Origin: Halorubrum salsamenti
GTDB lineage: Archaea > Halobacteriota > Halobacteria > Halobacteriales > Haloferacaceae
Assembly (NCBI RefSeq): GCF_007671685.1
Contig: NZ_VCNL01000004.1
Span: 62,001-126,000, forward strand
Direction: 5' to 3'
DNA length: 64,000 nucleotides
A program made the translations under genes and the position numbers. The notes beneath the pieces were generated by a model that searched no databases, was not told the DNA's origin, and saw only the letters and a list, made by a program, of their open reading frames with translations. The number at the start of each line of letters is the position of its first letter. Positions within the stretch are counted from its first letter, which is position 1. Shown here piece by piece: positions 24,996-32,828 of the stretch.

Positions 24996-25853
24996 TTACG
25001 GGTCGTTGCTAACGGGTTGAGCCGGTTCGTCTCGCGTGGTCCGCGCGCCTGGGTCGTACCCGGCGTCTTGGAGGTTCGAGAGGACGTCGTTGATGGTTTC
25101 GAGGGTGGTGTACAGGTTTTCCGTGGTGCGGCCGCTGGTGAGGAAGTCGGTGCTGTCCGTGTTTTCGACGAGGAGGTTGGCGTGCGCGACGTCGTTGCGG
25201 AGGTCGGTGATTTCGTGGAGGCGTGAGTCTGCGCTGCCTTTCGTGGTGAATCCGCAGGCCTCCCAGCAGGCTTCGACGTTGGTGACGATGGTTTCGAGCG
25301 TGGAGAACTGCGCGTAGTGGAGTTCGTCGAGCGCGACGTTGGCGGCTTGCGCGTCTTCGTGCCGGGCTTCGATGTCGTCGATTTCGTCTGGGGTGACTGG
25401 CGTGGTTTTCCAGTCCGGCTTCGTGTCGAGGACGAGTTCGCGGAGGTGTTCTTCGAGGTAGGTGATGCGGTCGAACAGGTACATGCGGGCGGGGGCGGTG
25501 TTCAGGTCGGCGCGGGTGAGGATTCCGGTGACGTGGTCGGGGCCGCCGAGGAAGTAGACGGGGGTTTCGATGAGTGCGGACAACACGGCCGTGAACGGCG
25601 TGTCGCCGCTGACCATGTAATCGATGGTAAGTGAGGTGAGGTGGTCGGCGAGCGTGGTGCCGTCGTCGTCGGTCGTGACGTCGTTTTTGTGGATGAATCC
25701 GACGGGACCGTCGTCGGCGTACACGGGGGCTGCGTCGTACCCGTTGTCGGCGAGCCACGCGGCGGCGGTGCTCGGTGGCGTGTCGTGATCGAGGTGTGCG
25801 ACGGAGTGCGTGGCGAGCTCGGCCGCGGTACAGTTGTACAGGTCACGGGGCAT
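24996..25853 (-). CDS. CBS-domain pair fused to a HEPN-like domain
   Basis: Residues 1-125 look like two CBS motifs (AAAWLADNGYDAAPVYADDGPVGFI and a weaker second one ending HVTGILTRADL), which normally bind adenine nucleotides. After a linker of charged helices, residues about 175-262 are all-helical and contain RNDVAH (219-224), the RX4H catalytic signature of HEPN ribonucleases. This suggests a nucleotide-gated RNase. The start at 25853 (MPRDLYNC) is preferred; the frame to 25949 is longer but atypical. It is divergent from the gene at 25973. The assignment is by motif only. Confidence 0.65.
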   Translation of the reverse strand: MPRDLYNCTAAELATHSVAHLDHDTPPSTAAAWLADNGYDAAPVYADDGPVGFIHKNDVTTDDDGTTLADHLTSLTIDYMVSGDTPFTAVLSALIETPVYFLGGPDHVTGILTRADLNTAPARMYLFDRITYLEEHLRELVLDTKPDWKTTPVTPDEIDDIEARHEDAQAANVALDELHYAQFSTLETIVTNVEACWEACGFTTKGSADSRLHEITDLRNDVAHANLLVENTDSTDFLTSGRTTENLYTTLETINDVLSNLQDAGYDPGARTTRDEPAQPVSNDP

Positions 25854-25941
25854 GCGAGTGAGTGTGCCAGCCGTGGTTGTGAAATTACGGGAACAGTCGC
25901 GTGAGGGTGACTGATCGAGACACCCACTCACCGCAAGCTTG

Positions 25942-25987
25942 ATGTTCAAAAAGCATATATTATTACTTGATTATGCTCAAAGGGCAT
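25942..25987. promoter_or_regulatory. Direct repeat around a divergent promoter
   Basis: atgttcaaaaagcat (25942-25956) recurs 31 bp later as atgctcaaagggcat (25973-25987), 12 of 15 bases the same. Between them is an A+T-rich catatattattac, a possible TATA element. The second copy contains the start codon of the plus-strand gene. Binding here could control both the CBS-HEPN gene and its divergent neighbour. Confidence 0.4.
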
Positions 25988-26317
25988 TTCTCGTCGGCGG
26001 GGGCGAGTATCGAGTACGGGGATGCGAAGTGTCTGTTCCCGGTCGGCGAGCTGGATGCGACGGTGCTCCAGTATCGAGATGCCCAACTCGCGCTTGACGG
26101 TGCCGACGGAGCGAGCGTCATCGTCATCGCGCCGACGAGCCTCGCAACGAGTTACCACCTCACCCAACACACGCTGACCGCGATTCACGTCGAGAGCCTC
26201 CCCCGCGCAGTCCGCAGAGAGATCGACGCCGCGATCGATGCGTTCGAACTCATCCAGGTCGGGAAATGGAACAGTGACAGCCGGAACCACTCGCTCGCTG
26301 AATTCGCCGACGCCTGA
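25973..26317 (+). CDS. Hypothetical protein, 114 aa
   Basis: A compact protein with alternating strands and helices (KCLFPVGELDATVLQYRDAQLAL, SVIVIAPTSLATSYHL). No motif is recognised. The ATG at 25973 is chosen over 25967, as it follows the A+T-rich box at leaderless distance. The next gene starts 11 bp after its stop, suggesting an operon. Confidence 0.5.
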   Translation: MLKGHFSSAGASIEYGDAKCLFPVGELDATVLQYRDAQLALDGADGASVIVIAPTSLATSYHLTQHTLTAIHVESLPRAVRREIDAAIDAFELIQVGKWNSDSRNHSLAEFADA

Positions 26318-26328
26318 CCTGTAATTCA

Positions 26329-26598
26329 ATGACCGAGTCATTCGCTGACGAGTACCCGGAAGCGGCCCCGTATATTCAGAAGGCCGTCGACGAGCACGGC
26401 GAAGACTGGGTGTTGGAGCACTACTACGAGCAACTCTACCCGCTCGGGCAAGTGATGGCGATGCCGGAAAAAGAGGAACTCCCGTTCTACGATGCGGACG
26501 AACACGAGACGATGACGGAGGAGGAACGCGTGGAGATGTATCAGGCGTGGGCGGAGTACCGAGAGAATCTCCGCACGGGAACGAAGCCCGGCGAGTGA
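26329..26598 (+). CDS. Hypothetical acidic protein, 89 aa
   Basis: Very acidic and helical (DEYPEAAPYIQKAVDEHGEDWVLEHYYEQL). No domain is recognised. It is 11 bp downstream of the previous gene and 42 bp before the ADP-ribosylglycohydrolase gene, so all three may be co-transcribed. It could be a small partner protein of either neighbour, which is a guess. Confidence 0.5.
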   Translation: MTESFADEYPEAAPYIQKAVDEHGEDWVLEHYYEQLYPLGQVMAMPEKEELPFYDADEHETMTEEERVEMYQAWAEYRENLRTGTKPGE

Positions 26599-26640
26599 CT
26601 GCGGCCCCACATTTTTCGCAGCGGTAGTCGTTGATGACGT

Positions 26641-27549
26641 ATGGACTCAGATCGAGTGCGGGGTGTGCTGCTCGGGTTGGCGTGCGGGGATGCGCTTGGC
26701 CGGCCGGTCGAATTCCAGTCTGCGTCCGCGATTCAACGAGAACACGGGCGACTCGACGAGATGGTCGGGCACGGCACGTGGAACCAGCCGGCGGGGACGA
26801 TCACGGACGACACCGAACAGGCGCTGTGTATCGCGCGGAGTCTCGCCGACCACGAGGAGTTCGACCCGGCGGACGTCGCTGAGCGGTTCGTCGCGTGGTA
26901 CGAGACCGGTCCGTTCGACATCGGCAGGATGACGAGACGATCGCTCGACCGGCTCAAACGCGGTGAAGCGTGGGACGCGGCAGGCCAGCGCGTGTGGGAG
27001 CAAAGCCGGGAAGGGCAGAACGCAGGGAACGGGAGCGTGATGCGGTGTGCGCCGCTCGCCATTCCATACGCGAGTGACTGGGATCGACTTGTGGAAGTGA
27101 GTCGGCAATCCTCGCAGATCACGCACGCTGATCCGCGGTGTACGTACGGGTGTGCGATTCTGAATCTCACACTAGCTGGCCTGCTCGAAGATGCGGACAC
27201 GCCGTTGCAGGATGCCCTCAACTACGTCGGTTCGGACGCGCCTGATGAGCTTGTGACAGCGCTCGAACCACTCGTTCGTGGCGACTCGCCCAGCACGCTG
27301 GAGACGTCGGGATACGTCGTGCATTCGCTGCAGACGGCACTCCACGATGGCTTCGTCGCGGATAGTGCCGAGGACGCCATTGTGACGGCAGTGAATCGCG
27401 GCGGTGATACGGACACGATTGGCGCGATTGCGGGCGCAGTCGCTGGGGCGCGGTTCGGGGCCTCACAGCTTCCGGATCGATGGCTGGGTGCTATCGACGA
27501 GGTCAACGAACTCGAAGGACTGGCAACCCAGCTTACCGACGTAGGGTAA
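26641..27549 (+). CDS. ADP-ribosylglycohydrolase (DraG/ARH family)
   Basis: A 302-residue all-helical hydrolase with both metal-binding motifs of the family: GTITDDTEQALCIA (two Asp and Thr) and VNRGGDTDTIGAIAGAVAGA at the C-terminus. It also has the N-terminal LGLACGDALGRPVEF. It releases ADP-ribose from modified proteins, nucleic acids or small molecules using two Mg2+ or Mn2+ ions. No ADP-ribosyltransferase is recognisable nearby. The gene downstream is Fic/Doc-like, raising the possibility of a modification/demodification pair, although Fic proteins normally transfer nucleotide monophosphates. Confidence 0.9.
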   Translation: MDSDRVRGVLLGLACGDALGRPVEFQSASAIQREHGRLDEMVGHGTWNQPAGTITDDTEQALCIARSLADHEEFDPADVAERFVAWYETGPFDIGRMTRRSLDRLKRGEAWDAAGQRVWEQSREGQNAGNGSVMRCAPLAIPYASDWDRLVEVSRQSSQITHADPRCTYGCAILNLTLAGLLEDADTPLQDALNYVGSDAPDELVTALEPLVRGDSPSTLETSGYVVHSLQTALHDGFVADSAEDAIVTAVNRGGDTDTIGAIAGAVAGARFGASQLPDRWLGAIDEVNELEGLATQLTDVG

Positions 27550-27621
27550 ATCAGGGGATGTGTGTTGGCCAAGCTTTGGATGTAGTGTGTTTTAATTCGG
27601 TCTGTCGCCTACGCTGATGGG

Positions 27622-28470
27622 ATGACTGCCTGTGTCTATTACCATCATCCCGAGGATTCTCAGTATTCTCTCGCGTACGTTACTCAGGACAGGGATGAGA
27701 TAACGACGTCCGGGCGAGATGCAATTATTGAGCAGTACGATCTGGATGAGGAATTCTTCGTACTGTATACGAATCGCGGGGCGAGCGGTACGGTCGAGGA
27801 CCTTGATGACGAATTTGAAGATGTACTCGATGAGATGTCGCCACAGAACCGGACGATTACGGTGCGGTTGCTTCAGATCTTCGAGGAGATCATCGAGGAA
27901 AAGGAACTGGAGGAGGAAGCGATGCTCGATATTTACAAGCAGATCGAATTAGAGCGGATTCCTGACGCTCTTGCACGCGTTGATTGGACCGGTACCGCCA
28001 TCGATGTCGCAGGGCAGCTTATGTCTACACTCATTCTGAAACACGCGCTGCCCAACGCGAATCACCGGACATCGATCAGTATGGCTCAATGGTATCTGGA
28101 GAGCATCGAAACCGGGTTTTCTTTCCCTGACTTTGCGACCGAAGAGTACGACTGGAAGACGTGGGTCAACGAGTACATTACCGAGTCGAAGCGGCTTCTC
28201 ACGGTTCGGCGGAATACGACGGCATTCTCGTTACTCTCTGAGTGGGGGTGTGGCACCGTTATGCGGAAGAATGGCATCGAGATCGTTCTTGCAGAGTATG
28301 ACCTCGATTTTACTCGTTCAGAGGCCTACGCGTACTATGGTGACGTACATACAGAGCTCTGTACGGACTTCCTTATTGAATCTGTTACCCGTGCTGGGCA
28401 CGAGGAACTTATCACTACCGAGGGTATTGGAAAAGCGGAATTCGTCTCGTTCCTCGATGAGGCAGAATAA
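27622..28470 (+). CDS. Fic/Doc-like protein
   Basis: A 282-residue protein. Residues 141-149 read HALPNANHR, which keeps the His, Asn and Arg positions of the Fic/Doc motif (HPFxxGNGR in Fic, HxFxDxNKR in Doc), and lie in a helical context that fits the family (STLILK before, SISMAQWYLES after). Such enzymes transfer a phosphate or nucleotide to a target protein. The N-terminal 110 residues are acidic and helical and may be inhibitory. The remainder is unrecognised. The call rests on a short motif and is moderate. Confidence 0.5.
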   Translation: MTACVYYHHPEDSQYSLAYVTQDRDEITTSGRDAIIEQYDLDEEFFVLYTNRGASGTVEDLDDEFEDVLDEMSPQNRTITVRLLQIFEEIIEEKELEEEAMLDIYKQIELERIPDALARVDWTGTAIDVAGQLMSTLILKHALPNANHRTSISMAQWYLESIETGFSFPDFATEEYDWKTWVNEYITESKRLLTVRRNTTAFSLLSEWGCGTVMRKNGIEIVLAEYDLDFTRSEAYAYYGDVHTELCTDFLIESVTRAGHEELITTEGIGKAEFVSFLDEAE

Positions 28471-28475
28471 CCGCG

Positions 28476-28580
28476 TTAGTCCTGAAGGTCCGCGACGGTG
28501 CGTCCGAGTTCCCGGGCGTGTTCGCTCTGGCTTACGTCGTACCGCTCTTCTATTGAGCGGAGTCGTTCTTGGAACGTCAT
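28476..28580 (-). CDS. Small 34-aa protein, convergent with the Fic/Doc-like gene
   Basis: An ATG at 28580 opens a 34-codon frame (MTFQERLRSIEERYDVSQ...) with an amphipathic, charged helical sequence ending DLQD. It ends 5 bp from the stop of the Fic/Doc-like gene on the other strand. The composition is haloarchaeal. It could be an antitoxin-like small protein, or a remnant; only the sequence quality supports it. Confidence 0.35.
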   Translation of the reverse strand: MTFQERLRSIEERYDVSQSEHARELGRTVADLQD

Positions 28581-28897
28581 TGTTGGACCTCCAGTTGGGT
28601 CTACTGTAAATAAAGCAGTTCCCGGATAAGAACCTTTCCCAGCCGTTCAAGCGAGAACAAGGTGTCGATCGGTTGTGTCGGGAAAGAGCGTCAAGAGTCC
28701 CCTTCCCCGCTCGACGAAGTGATGGAGTTTGTAACCAGATTTAGATTCTGTGTACGTCCAGCGGCCTTTGACATCCTCCCCTCCCTGAAGGACGAGGTTT
28801 TAGCCTTACACCTTCCATAACCCGCCTTTTCTCAAACTATGCCACAATACTGTCTTTATCACTGATCCGGTTTAGAGTCTATGTACGTTGAGCGGCT
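28581..28897. other. Gene-free stretch with repeats and a transposon-end remnant
   Basis: Two copies of a promoter-like sequence lie at 28735-28766 and 28867-28897; both read close to tttagaNtctRtgtacgt followed by agcggc. Between them at about 28768-28805 is an imperfect hairpin (gacatcctcccctccctgaaggacgagg, split here by its loop) resembling the end of haloarchaeal IS200/IS605-type elements. No tnpA or tnpB gene remains. Confidence 0.5.
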
Positions 28898-29731
28898 ATG
28901 GGGTCAACAAACGGCGTAGAGATTCAACGAAAGAGCTTGTCGACGCGCGAGGCGCAGGCGCTGTCACGGCTCGCAAGCGAGAATCGGCAGGTCATCAGTA
29001 TTAGTGACATCGCGGACGCGCTCGACATTCCGCGGAAGTCGGCCAAGGACATGGCGTATGCGCTCAAGGAGAAAGGATGGCTTGAGCGGATCGCGCAGGG
29101 GAAATACCTGATTCTACCGCTCGCTGCAGGTAAAAACGCCGTGTATACCGCACACGAGTTCGTGATCGCGTCAGCACTCGTGGAGCCGATGTACATCGGG
29201 TACTGAAGCGCGTTGAATCACCACGGATTGACAGAGCAGATGTCCCGCACGGTGTACATCGTGACGACAGAGCGCGCTAAGGAGCGTGAAATCCACGGGG
29301 TCACGTACCGTCCGGTGACGATCACGGAGCAGAAGTTCTTCGGGTATCAACCGACTGCGGTCGGGTCGAATCAAGTGAACATATCGAGTATCGAAAAGAC
29401 GCTGGTCGATTGCGCCGACCATCCGGAGTTCTGCGGGGGTATCAGCGAGCTTGCGAAGGCGATGCAGAACGCTGTCGATACGTGCTGTTCGTGGGACCGC
29501 GTCGTCGAGTACCTGCGACAGATTGGGAACGGTGCCGCGACGAAACGACTCGTGTATCTCGCCGATCAGTTGGACATCGATCTTCCGGAGTACCGGGACC
29601 TCGTCGAGGACTTCACGACCGGGTACCCGCTGCTCGACCCGACGAGGGAAGCGACGGGAACCCGGGACAGCACGTACCAACTCCGTCTGAACGTTGACCC
29701 CGAATCGGTTCTGCTTGGTGACTTCTCGTGA
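28898..29731 (+). pseudogene. AbiEi-type antitoxin gene with an in-frame stop
   Basis: The first part (codons 1-102) holds a winged helix (VISISDIADALDIPRKSAKDMAYALKEKGWLERI) and the beginning of the AbiEi domain, stopping with TGA at 29204-29206 in EPMYIGY-stop-SALNHHGL. The frame continues without shift to 29731 with the rest of the domain (VTITEQKFFGYQ, SIEKTLVDCADHPEFCGG). The family has Trp at this point, so a single TGG to TGA change explains the break. AbiEi normally represses its operon and neutralises the AbiEii nucleotidyltransferase. The 3' part could restart at 29213 but would lack the DNA-binding domain. Confidence 0.8.
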
Positions 29732-29859
29732 TCTCCGAAGCGCAACTCCGACGGCTGGCCAGAGAGCTTGATGTCCGACTCGGCTACGCGGAGAAGAACT
29801 ACGTCAATTCGTGGATTCTGTGGGCGATCTTCACGGGTCCCTACGGTGACAAATCATAG
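29728..29859 (+). pseudogene. Truncated AbiEii-type toxin gene
   Basis: GTG at 29728 overlaps the antitoxin stop in the usual way. The 43 residues (ISEAQLRRLARELDVRLGYAEKNY...) match the N-terminus of AbiEii nucleotidyltransferases, but the frame ends at TAG 29857-29859, before the catalytic region that should follow GPYGD. The sequence then switches to an unrelated gene fragment on the other strand. The toxin is dead. Confidence 0.75.
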
Positions 29860-30244
29860 CACGCAACAGCACAGCAAGCGCTGCCTGTCGTGCGACGAGC
29901 GTTTCCGCCGGCACAGTGTCCAACTCATCGAATCCACGCTCGGCAACCCACTCCGCTGTACGACCGCACAGCGCCGCAGACGCCTTCACCGACAACGGCT
30001 CAGCGATCGACTCCGCAACATCAACAATCACCGCCTCAAGCTCCTCAACATCAGCATGCCGCTCTAGCGGCCGTACTACCTCGTCCACATCGCGCCCTAC
30101 ACTGTCCGGCGGATCCGGCATTTTAATCGGCGCGTGCGCAGGAATCTCACTCAAAGTTGAATCGACCCGATCCGGCGTTAGGCACGGGTACAGAGTCGAT
30201 GAGTCGGTTCTCGCAAGCGGCAAGGTAGTGATCGCGTCAGGCAT
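29858..30244 (-). pseudogene. N-terminal fragment of a large gene, possibly a restriction-modification methylase
   Basis: The ATG at 30244 begins a credible haloarchaeal protein (MPDAITTLPLARTDSSTLYP...) that runs to about residue 128 (ARQAALAVLLRA) and then passes into the dead AbiEii gene, stopping at 29831. The QAALxVLL segment resembles the N-terminal part of haloarchaeal Eco57I-type methylases, but I am not certain. An A+T-rich box precedes the start. The same breakpoint truncates this gene and the toxin gene, so a deletion or insertion joined them. Confidence 0.45.
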
Positions 30245-30901
30245 TTGCCTAATTATATAGGGTGAACGTCGTGCTTTTGAACACTTGCCCTGGCGTTCTT
30301 GCCGTGATCTCTGGAAAAGCCCGGTATGACGGGGGGTCCACCGTGAACACGCTCGTACGACGGGACAGCAACGCAGCCCGGCCGAGCCGGAGTACTCCGC
30401 CAAGAATCGTCGCCACCGGGTTAAGTCTCGGTAGATTCCGAGATACCTCGCACGTCTCGCACGGAGTATCGGAGACCCGGCACCGGATTCTGTAGAAATC
30501 ATTGTCTAGCACTCGGGACCCACGAGCACACACCGCTCATCGGGTCCACGGCACCGAGTTCTGTAATTTTCATAGACGCGCACCCCTCCGCCGCAAAAAG
30601 CAACGGTCACCCGCGACCCAGCACGGGATTATGGAGAAATCATAGTACAAAATTCCCGGCCGTGGCCAGCAACGCTGGGCACCACCTGACTGTAACCGAA
30701 CTGCCGACCCCCGCTCGGAACCGATCCCGGCCAGATCACCGCGCACCATCCGATTACACTCATCACTCGCAGGTACACGCCACAGACAGTCTGTAACTTC
30801 GCTCAAAGGCTACTGCCGTTCATACGACGGGACAATCGGTGGAACCACTCGCGTAGCACTCGGACTGCTCTGTGGCAGAGTTTTAAATACAACTGGAAAA
30901 A
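30245..30901. repeat. Gene-free stretch with degenerate direct repeats about 70 bp apart
   Basis: Similar 35-bp units begin near 30479, 30550 and 30620. They share a ggcaccg or gcacggg start, then ttctgtaga or a variant, then aatcatag. Weaker matches occur near 30412 and 30678. The unit-to-unit distance (71 and 70 bp) resembles a repeat-spacer arrangement, but the units are poorly conserved. No cas gene is in the window. The promoter of the integrase (tttaaatacaact) is at about 30882-30895. Confidence 0.4.
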
Positions 30902-30919
30902 ATGCGGTTTGCTTCAGCA

Positions 30920-32440
30920 ATGTCAAGTGAAGAGTTAGAGCCGATGGAGCCTCGGGAAGCGAGGGACGACTACTTACAAGAACGGCAGGAAGACGCGAGC
31001 TTCGAGACCCTCCGAACGATTCGCAAGGGACTCAATCTCTTCGTGGAGTGGTGCGAGGAGAAAGGGATCCGGAACATGAACGAGATCAGCGGCAGGCAGC
31101 TCAACAAGTACAAAAACTGGTGTAAGGACACGAGCGACAACAACACCGTGAGCCTCAACGGTCTCCTCGGAATTCTCCGGCGGTTCCTCGTCTACTGTGT
31201 GCGGGTGGAGGCCGTGGCGTCAGGAACGCCGGACAAGACCCCGATACCGAACGTGCCGGATGACGAGGACGTGAACTACGAGAAGCCGACGGAGCAGGAG
31301 GTCGAGGCGACGCTGGAGTACCTGGAGACGTACGAGCCGGCGTCTCGCCGCCACGTTGAGTACAAGCTCATCGAAGAGATCGGATGCCGTGTCGGCGCGA
31401 TCCGAGCGATCGATATCGGTGATATCGACCTCGAAGAGGGTGTGATCCGATTCCGTCACCGTCCGGAGAAGGATCACCCGGAAGAGAAAGGTACGCCGCT
31501 GAAAAACGAGAGCGACGGCGAACGTCACGTCAACCTCCCAACCGATCTGACGGAACTGATCGGCGACTACCTGGACAATCCCGAACGATACGACGTCACC
31601 GACCGGTTCGGTCGGAAACCGCTGTTCACGACGAAGCACGGCCGTCCATCGACGGACACGATCCGTCGAGACCTGTATAAGCTAACTCGGCCGTGCGTCT
31701 ACGCGGACAACTGCCCGCACGATCGGGACACGGACGCGTGTGACGCGTTCAAAAACGCGAACGCGAGCGAGTGCCCGTCGAGTCACAGCCCGCATCCGCT
31801 TCGCCGGTACTCGATAGAGTCACAGATCGACGGTGGAGTCCCGAAGGACAAGCTGACCGACCGAGTGGACGTCTCGATTCCCGTGTTGAACAAGCACTAT
31901 GACACCCGCAGCAAGGAGCGGAAACGGAAACACCGCCTCAAAATATTCGAGAAACTGTTCGACGGTTACGGAGATCCGGAAAAAACGCTGGACTTGGACC
32001 ACATGCCGGACGACCTAGTCAACGAGAACGAGATGATCGACCCGCAGGTGCTGTTACAGCTCCAGTCGGACGGGACGGACTCGGAGACCGACCCGATGCC
32101 TGATAGCACGACGGACAGCGGAAGCGTCGGAGCTACGAACGCCGGAGAGGAACCGAACGAGGAACCCGAAGAGACGGACGAGGAACAACTGAGTATAGAC
32201 GACTTCGGACGGAGTCCGAAAGCGGTCTTCGGCCCGGGAACGGCGGCGGTCGCGGGCACCGCAGCGCTCGGGTCGAAGACCATCGATCGGTTTCACTCGG
32301 AACTCGAAGCGCTGACGCCCGGCGAGACCGGCGTCACGCCGCCGGGGCCGGAACGCGCCGCCAAGGGAGTCGCCGGGTACGCGCTGTTCGTGGCGATGAT
32401 CGCGGTGAACTTCGCGTTGCTCGGGATCGTTCCCGCCTGA
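30920..32440 (+). CDS. Tyrosine recombinase with C-terminal membrane segment
   Basis: From ATG 30920 (MSSEELEP) the protein is 506 residues. A SAM-like N-terminal core-binding domain (residues about 15-100) precedes the catalytic domain with GCRVGAIRAIDIGDIDL (first Arg), HPLRRYS (HxxR) and NKHYDTRS (Tyr nucleophile). A Cys-rich insert (CVYADNCPHDRDTDACDAF) sits before HxxR. The last 150 residues are an acidic linker and a hydrophobic helix (GYALFVAMIAVNFALLGIV), which would anchor the enzyme at the membrane. It faces a second recombinase gene at 34280. Confidence 0.88.
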   Translation: MSSEELEPMEPREARDDYLQERQEDASFETLRTIRKGLNLFVEWCEEKGIRNMNEISGRQLNKYKNWCKDTSDNNTVSLNGLLGILRRFLVYCVRVEAVASGTPDKTPIPNVPDDEDVNYEKPTEQEVEATLEYLETYEPASRRHVEYKLIEEIGCRVGAIRAIDIGDIDLEEGVIRFRHRPEKDHPEEKGTPLKNESDGERHVNLPTDLTELIGDYLDNPERYDVTDRFGRKPLFTTKHGRPSTDTIRRDLYKLTRPCVYADNCPHDRDTDACDAFKNANASECPSSHSPHPLRRYSIESQIDGGVPKDKLTDRVDVSIPVLNKHYDTRSKERKRKHRLKIFEKLFDGYGDPEKTLDLDHMPDDLVNENEMIDPQVLLQLQSDGTDSETDPMPDSTTDSGSVGATNAGEEPNEEPEETDEEQLSIDDFGRSPKAVFGPGTAAVAGTAALGSKTIDRFHSELEALTPGETGVTPPGPERAAKGVAGYALFVAMIAVNFALLGIVPA

Positions 32441-32501
32441 CCGGCTTAGAGGTCCCGGCACAATTCATATAATGTATGAAGACTACGTGTTGGGTGAGGG
32501 C

Positions 32502-32828
32502 ATGTCCCGAACCACTGCCACCATCCCAGACGATCTCACCGACCTCATGGAGGGGGCGGTTAAAGCGGGCATCTTCGAAAACAAGAGCGACGCCATCCGC
32601 CACGTCCTCCGAGAATACTTCGACGAGAATCAGAACGCCCGGTTCGCCGCCGCAGTATCACTGTATGAAGAGGGAAACATCACCCTTGGAACTGCTGCCC
32701 GCCTCGCTGGCGTCAACCGATTCGAGATGCGAGACATACTGCGGGAAGAGGGTGTTGAGCTGCGGTTCGGTCCTGAAGACATGGCGGCCGCGAGAGACGA
32801 GATCGACGCCGCTCGAAATCTTGAATGA
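32502..32828 (+). CDS. UPF0175-type antitoxin (RHH plus HTH)
   Basis: From ATG 32502 the protein is 108 residues. The start TTATIPDDLTDLMEGAVKAG with KSDAIRHVLREYF is a ribbon-helix-helix-like domain, and SLYEEGNITLGTAARLAGV with FEMRDILREEGVELRFG is the UPF0175 helix-turn-helix. It overlaps the downstream toxin gene by 4 bp (ATGA). Typically it represses its operon and binds the toxin. An earlier start at 32472 is possible but less conserved-looking. Confidence 0.82.
   Translation: MSRTTATIPDDLTDLMEGAVKAGIFENKSDAIRHVLREYFDENQNARFAAAVSLYEEGNITLGTAARLAGVNRFEMRDILREEGVELRFGPEDMAAARDEIDAARNLE

Noticed and set aside
29204-29206. The TGA in the AbiEi-like gene read as selenocysteine or programmed readthrough
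   Set aside because: The family has Trp at this place, the partner toxin is also destroyed, and haloarchaea are not known to use selenocysteine in such proteins. A nonsense mutation is the simpler reading.
30400-30720. The degenerate repeats as a genuine CRISPR array
   Set aside because: Units are too divergent, the spacing is not constant (58-71 bp), and no cas gene is present. Kept only as a finding to test.
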